6,011 bases of DNA from Porticoccaceae bacterium UBA4026 (GTDB taxonomy: Bacteria > Pseudomonadota > Gammaproteobacteria > Pseudomonadales > Porticoccaceae): NCBI GenBank assembly GCA_002382445.1, contig DGAQ01000012.1, positions 1 to 6,011 of the forward strand. Direction: 5' to 3'. Positions within the stretch are counted from its first letter, which is position 1. Each line of letters begins with the position of its first letter. The notes under the pieces are model-generated. The model was not told where the DNA came from and ran no database searches. It worked only from the letters and a program-made list of their open reading frames with translations. The translations under genes and the position numbers were made by a program. Positions 5,001 to 6,011 of this stretch are shown piece by piece.

Positions 5001-5396
5001 ATGACCCGTCCTATTAAAATTTTCCTAATTACCGCTTTATCAGTGCTGATGTTATCTGGTTGCGCCTCTAGTGGAAATCAGTCATTGAAAAATGAATCAG
5101 AGTTCACCGTGAGCTCAAAAGTAATAGCCGGCCAAACGTCAGCAGCCGAAGTTAAGGCTATGTTTGGATCGCCGTATGAAACTAGTTACACTGACAGCGG
5201 CATGTTGATATGGAAATTCAGATTAGATGATCTTCAGTCTGATGCTGTGAATTTCATTCCTATTGTAAATTGGTTTGGATCAAGCATGTCTGGAACGAGA
5301 AAAGAGTTAGTGATCTTATTTGATGAAAATGATGTTGTGAAGAGGTCAAATATGTCTGAATCAGACGTAGAGACTAAAACTGGCGTATGGAAATAG
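5001..5396 (+). CDS. Lipoprotein with a BamE/SmpA-OmlA-like domain
   Basis: This is a 131-residue lipoprotein. A basic start and hydrophobic stretch lead to the lipobox L18-S-G-C21, so the mature protein begins at Cys21 and should be lipidated; Ala at +2 favours the outer membrane. Residues about 38-60 read VIAGQTSAAEVKAMFGSPYE, matching the I-x-x-G-x-T-x-x-E-V-x-x-x-F-G-x-P signature of the SmpA/OmlA (BamE-like) fold. IWKF follows at about 70-73, and a late strand reads ELVILFDEND. The housekeeping BamE belongs to the outer-membrane protein assembly complex. This longer protein, with the insertion DAVNFIPIVNWFGS and an accessory setting, is more likely a paralogue of unknown role than BamE itself. 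AAGGAG (4988-4993) supports the start. Its TAG stop directly abuts the ATG of the next gene, so the two are almost certainly co-transcribed. Confidence 0.75.
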   Translation: MTRPIKIFLITALSVLMLSGCASSGNQSLKNESEFTVSSKVIAGQTSAAEVKAMFGSPYETSYTDSGMLIWKFRLDDLQSDAVNFIPIVNWFGSSMSGTRKELVILFDENDVVKRSNMSESDVETKTGVWK

Positions 5397-5756
5397 ATGA
5401 AGATCGCCATGAATAAATTTGGTGTATTGGGGCTTAGCTTGCTCTTTTTGGTTGGGTGTGCAGGTAAAACTGCACAGCCTATCAGAGTTATCGAAATTAC
5501 AGACTCATCGTTGACCTGCGCTCAACTGTTGGCCCAAATATACAATTTAGAACGTGGCGGCGCAGAACTAGCTGGCCAAACCGATAAGCAGGGGAAAAAT
5601 GCCGCACTTGCGGTGGCAGGGTCTTTAATCATTGTTCCTTATTTTTTTATGGACTTAAAACAAGGAGAGGCCGTTGAGTTGAATGCGGTTAGGGCTAGGC
5701 ACATGCACCTAAGTAAACTCTATCAGACAAATAAATGCGGGGATAAAGTAGAGTAA
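5397..5756 (+). CDS. Putative lipoprotein of unknown function
   Basis: The 119-residue product starts immediately after the preceding stop codon, with no gap, suggesting translational coupling; a GGAAA lies just upstream inside the previous gene. A second in-frame ATG at 5409 (residue 5) is also possible. A signal peptide ends in the lipobox L18-V-G-C21, so the mature chain is anchored at Cys21. The mature part has two further cysteines, in LTCAQL (about residue 41) and near the end in TNKCGDKVE. These could form a periplasmic disulfide. A second hydrophobic stretch (ALAVAGSLIIVPYFFMD, about 70-86) is followed by an E/R-rich helix and the C-terminal Cys. I recall similar small lipoproteins in gammaproteobacterial accessory regions but cannot name the family. 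The pairing with the BamE-like lipoprotein suggests a joint role in the cell envelope. The region after its stop up to 5846 shows no clear terminator. Confidence 0.65.
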   Translation: MKIAMNKFGVLGLSLLFLVGCAGKTAQPIRVIEITDSSLTCAQLLAQIYNLERGGAELAGQTDKQGKNAALAVAGSLIIVPYFFMDLKQGEAVELNAVRARHMHLSKLYQTNKCGDKVE

Positions 5757-5846
5757 GCTATTCAGAATAACTACCAGTTCATTCGGCTTCAAATAAAATA
5801 ATGCTTCGCGTGGTTAGCACAACGCCATATCGAATTTTATAAAAGT

Positions 5847-6011
5847 CTATCTATCCTTTATTTTGGTCAAATACTTAACCAACAACTCCAAGTCATAACC
5901 ATCGCCATATCCTTGCCCAACGGACTTCAAAGCCCAACCACCTAACTGGTCGATCATATCTGTAGGCGCTTCAACGGCTCTTAGCCTATCTCTAAAGCTA
6001 TGCCGCAAGCC
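5847..6011 (-). CDS. Tyrosine recombinase (phage-type integrase), C-terminal part, truncated by window edge
   Basis: The last 54 codons of a minus-strand gene are visible, ending in a TAG at 5849-5847; the rest lies beyond position 6011. The segment begins GLRHSFRDRLRA, matching the box II region (H-x-x-R-H-S/T-F) of tyrosine recombinases. The second catalytic Arg is visible, and its partner His would fall just outside the window. IDQLGGWALKSVGQGYG follows. Here Trp takes the place of the usual His in LGH, and the Tyr of GQGYG lies nine residues later, the expected position of the nucleophile. A short C-terminal helix (LELLVKYLTKI) completes the domain. Such enzymes cut and rejoin DNA at attachment sites for integrative elements. 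The gene converges on the lipoprotein pair, leaving a 90-bp gap in which no attachment site repeat can be identified from this window alone. The family assignment is firm. Confidence 0.85.
   Translation of the reverse strand, partial: GLRHSFRDRLRAVEAPTDMIDQLGGWALKSVGQGYGDGYDLELLVKYLTKIKDR

Noticed and set aside
1..6011. tRNA, rRNA, CRISPR array or complete insertion sequence
   Set aside because: No cloverleaf-like segment, conserved rRNA stretch, regularly spaced repeats or transposase coding sequence was seen on either strand.

Overview
The window looks like an accessory, partly decayed stretch of a gammaproteobacterial chromosome. The evidence is a set of short unrelated genes on both strands, AT-rich coding sequence, good Shine-Dalgarno sites, Gram-negative lipoprotein signals, several broken genes, and the C-terminal end of a tyrosine recombinase at the right edge. 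A marine or environmental gammaproteobacterium is a reasonable guess, but nothing seen fixes the genus.

Left part (1-1975): a GNAT acetyltransferase (34-570) is followed by about 320 bp without a convincing gene. Next comes a membrane-anchored protein gene of unknown function (888-1445), split by one in-frame TAA. A small secreted-protein ORF (1448-1588) is translationally coupled to it and appears cut short. On the opposite strand lies a C-terminal fragment resembling the alkyl-sulfatase dimerisation domain of a metallo-beta-lactamase-fold hydrolase (1540-1875). A short orphan C-terminal reading frame (1879-1965) follows. This segment reads as a mosaic of gene debris.

Middle (1977-4745): a HutD/Ves-family gene on the minus strand (1977-2549) is followed by a long, repeat-rich intergenic region. 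Then comes an intact major facilitator superfamily transporter (3054-4457), visibly more GC-rich than the rest. The transporter is bracketed by two direct copies of a roughly 48-bp imperfect palindrome (2796-2843 and 4547-4593). It is preceded by two imperfect ~34-bp tandem units and followed, right at its stop codon, by a 60-bp nested palindrome. It therefore looks like a discrete acquired module.

Right part (4652-6011): a probable terminator precedes an unlisted 30-codon single-span membrane peptide (4746-4838). Its stop codon lies inside an 11-bp inverted repeat with a second inner stem, resembling an integron attC recombination site in layout though not in exact consensus. A promoter and two abutting lipoprotein genes follow (5001-5396, BamE/SmpA-like; 5397-5756, unknown), forming a probable envelope-associated operon. 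A convergent, edge-truncated tyrosine recombinase (5847-6011, minus) suggests the region lies beside or inside an integrative element.

No single pathway links the genes. The shared theme is recombination: an integrase, flanking repeats, an attC-like hairpin, gene fragments and a compositional shift. All functional calls rest on sequence motifs and memory of families, without database searches.
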